Shown: positions 5,645-7,507 of the stretch, piece after piece | Numbering within the stretch: the stretch's first letter is position 1 | Layout: the number at the start of each line of letters is the position of its first letter | Assembly: GCA_029259975.1 (NCBI GenBank) | Contig: JAJDEE010000079.1 | Span: forward strand, 1-7,507 | Length of the DNA stretch: 7,507 nucleotides | DNA from: Planctomycetota bacterium | GTDB taxonomy: Bacteria; Planctomycetota; Planctomycetia; Pirellulales; Lacipirellulaceae | Direction of reading: 5' to 3' | The notes under the pieces: generated by a model | What the model saw: only the letters and a program-made list of their open reading frames with translations | Databases searched by the model: none | Told to the model about the DNA's origin: nothing | Translations under genes and position numbers: made by a program

Positions 5645-7507
5645 ATGCCCGCTACGGAAAAAACTTGGCGTAACCAAAAAGTGATGCACGTCATCTTCGG
5701 CGCTTCGTCGTTGGTGATGTTGATCGCAACGCTGTTGCTGATGGCGGAGGACCACGGACGCGAATGGAAAGATTGGCAGCTCGATAATCGTAAAAAAGAA
5801 GCCTGGATGATCCAGGCTCAGCACGACTCGATGGCTTATCAATTCGACGAGAAGATGAGGGGCTACGATGCCGAAATGATCCAGGCTCAGGCTCAACCAA
5901 TCGATCCTACGTCCATCGAAAAATTCAAGAAGCTGGTCACAGAAGAACAACAGCGTCTTGCTGCGGAAGACGCAGGTGGCACGACCATCGATTTTAGTGA
6001 TCTCAACTCTGCGATCAAGAATTTCGCAGACTCCGCCGATTTGATTGCAGGCGAAGGAGTTCAGGTCGGAGAGGATGATGCCGAGACGGCTGCTTTGGTC
6101 GCAGAAGAAAATGGAGCTGTAGAAGCGCGCGGCTGGGTTCTTAGCGAGATGGCTGGTTTTATTGCTGATGCCAAACAACGCGAAAAAGTTTTGGTCGGTA
6201 GCCGCAAATTTGTCGCCGCCGATCGCACTGCCACGGTCAGCGAGTTGGGCTTAATGGAAGCCGGCGGAGCTACGACAGAACAGAAGGCTGCTGTCCAGGG
6301 TCGCATTCAAGGGTACTCAGACCAAATCTCCGATTTGACTGGCCAGATTGCTGCTGCCAAAAATTATCGTATGGATTTGCTTGGCGTACGTAACGAGATT
6401 GATTCCCAACGTGCCGCACTTGCCAAAAAAAAATCGACCCTGACGACCGAACTGTCTCGACTCGAAGATCAGGTCTACTTAAACACGTCCAATCCGTTGG
6501 AGTGGGTTACACGTTGGCCGGTGCTTGACGCGCTGTACGATGGCAATGTCCAGATCGATCAGATTTGGCTGCCGGAATTAACCATCAATTTCAACTTCTC
6601 GACTCCAGCTCGCTTCGATCGCTGTAAGTCGTGCCATCAATCCATTTCGCAGTCTGCCCCCGGCAGTCCGACCGATCCGGCGTATCCCGCTTTGCCTGCC
6701 GAAGAGCGCGAGCGAGTGATCACGTTGCTGACTCCCGATTCGGCTCCAGAAGAAGGCGCCGAATTACGTGAGACTTATGGTTTGATGTTGGCTGACGAAG
6801 GGGTGATCAATTATGCCGACGTGACGGTGCATTACGTTTTGCCTGAAAGTCTAGCCGCAAAAGCAGGCCTTGAGTCGGGCGACGTGATTCGGCTCGCCGG
6901 CGACGAGCCGGTCCACGAAAACGCCACCGTCGTCAAATATCTGCTTACACAGCGAACGGAATGGGGCGAGGAAGCTCCAGCTTCGCTATCTATCATTCGC
7001 GGGCTGAGTCACCCATTTACTACGCATCCACGCCTCGACTTGTTTTTATCAGACTCTAGTCCTCATGCCGAAAAAGATTTTGGCTGCACGATCTGCCACG
7101 ACGGGCAGGGCAGTGGCACCGAATTCCTTTGGACTTCGCACACACCGAACAACGCCGAGCAGCAAATCGAGTGGACACGCGAGCATGGTTGGTTCGACAA
7201 CCATCACTGGATCTTCCCGATGAAGCCCACGCGGTTTGCCGAAAGCAACTGCCTGAAATGCCATCACGACAAAGGTAGCCTCGAGCCGAGCGAAAAATTC
7301 CCTGAACCGCCTGCACCGAAGCTCGTCGAGGGCTGGACGCTCGTCGAGCAGTATGGTTGCTTTGGTTGCCACGAAACCAACGGTTTTGATGGACCCGACC
7401 AACGGATTGGCCCCGATGTGCGATTGACACCAAACTACGCCGAAGTCGCTCAGCAGATTTTGCGAGACGAAGGTTTAAGCGTCGACCAGCGGGACTTGGC
7501 CGAGCGG
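5645..7507 (+). CDS. Membrane-anchored multihaem cytochrome c with embedded PDZ domain (3' partial)
   Basis: The frame is open for 621 codons and runs off the window end. It starts at the ATG at 5645, behind GGAGG. A single N-terminal hydrophobic segment (13-34) should anchor or export the protein. Residues 40-320 are polar and Glu/Gln/Ala-rich, with coiled-coil-like stretches (about 220-280). Four CxxCH haem-attachment sites follow: CKSCH (327-331), CTICH (481-485), CLKCH (536-540) and CFGCH (572-576). Between sites 1 and 2 is a PDZ-like domain (about 393-453) with the core LAAKAGLESGDVIRLAGDEP (403-422). The last visible part, CFGCHETNGFDGPDQRIGPD, resembles the start of a mono-haem cytochrome c domain whose axial Met would lie past the window. 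Because it follows Rieske and split cytochrome b, it probably does the job of cytochrome c1 or f as the outward electron carrier. The haem count is a minimum. The PDZ partner is unknown. Confidence 0.92.
   Translation, partial: MPATEKTWRNQKVMHVIFGASSLVMLIATLLLMAEDHGREWKDWQLDNRKKEAWMIQAQHDSMAYQFDEKMRGYDAEMIQAQAQPIDPTSIEKFKKLVTEEQQRLAAEDAGGTTIDFSDLNSAIKNFADSADLIAGEGVQVGEDDAETAALVAEENGAVEARGWVLSEMAGFIADAKQREKVLVGSRKFVAADRTATVSELGLMEAGGATTEQKAAVQGRIQGYSDQISDLTGQIAAAKNYRMDLLGVRNEIDSQRAALAKKKSTLTTELSRLEDQVYLNTSNPLEWVTRWPVLDALYDGNVQIDQIWLPELTINFNFSTPARFDRCKSCHQSISQSAPGSPTDPAYPALPAEERERVITLLTPDSAPEEGAELRETYGLMLADEGVINYADVTVHYVLPESLAAKAGLESGDVIRLAGDEPVHENATVVKYLLTQRTEWGEEAPASLSIIRGLSHPFTTHPRLDLFLSDSSPHAEKDFGCTICHDGQGSGTEFLWTSHTPNNAEQQIEWTREHGWFDNHHWIFPMKPTRFAESNCLKCHHDKGSLEPSEKFPEPPAPKLVEGWTLVEQYGCFGCHETNGFDGPDQRIGPDVRLTPNYAEVAQQILRDEGLSVDQRDLAER

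Noticed and set aside
5639..6178. Minus-strand frames opposite the cytochrome c gene (5639-6306 and 7049-7433)
   Set aside because: The plus-strand frame carries a membrane anchor, four CxxCH sites and a PDZ core, so these are antisense shadows.

Overview
The window looks like part of a planctomycete chromosome (Pirellulales-like). This is inferred from protein features: a Rieske protein with an Ala/Lys/Pro-rich N-terminal extension carrying ILAAARKS-type repeats, a split cytochrome b beside a large membrane-anchored multihaem cytochrome c with an embedded PDZ domain, and an integrase-core remnant of a kind common in those genomes. No 16S rRNA or other taxonomic marker is present, so the assignment is not certain.

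Left part (1-2085), minus strand. The window opens inside a truncated DDE transposase/integrase fragment (1-178). Next come 129 bases with nothing recognisable, then an intact purD (308-1612, phosphoribosylamine-glycine ligase, purine synthesis) with a strong Shine-Dalgarno. The 443-base gap beyond purD contains a decayed small gene of unknown function (1717-2027), broken by a one-base frameshift and an in-frame amber codon. Mobile-element debris and a dead gene on either side of purD suggest a rearranged stretch of chromosome.

Right part (2086-7507), plus strand. Four co-directional genes form what looks like a respiratory Rieske/cytochrome b (complex III-like) operon: (1) a Rieske 2Fe-2S protein with an unusual 184-residue extension ahead of an internal twin-arginine motif; (2) a cytochrome b6-type subunit with four haem-ligand histidines and a cysteine at the position that binds haem c_n (c_i) in b6f; (3) a much enlarged subunit IV-like protein, with about five extra N-terminal membrane segments and an extended C-terminus; (4) a cytochrome c running off the window end, with an N-terminal anchor, a long helical stalk and four CxxCH sites, and a PDZ domain between haem sites 1 and 2. 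The inferred scheme is quinol (probably menaquinol) oxidation at cytochrome b/Rieske, with electrons passing to the multihaem cytochrome in place of cytochrome c1 or f.

The b6/subunit IV gap and the subunit IV/cytochrome c gap each contain a long imperfect inverted repeat. The first is built from GAGGANN heptamers. The second would bury the cytochrome c ribosome binding site in a stem. No rRNA, tRNA, CRISPR array or complete insertion sequence was seen.
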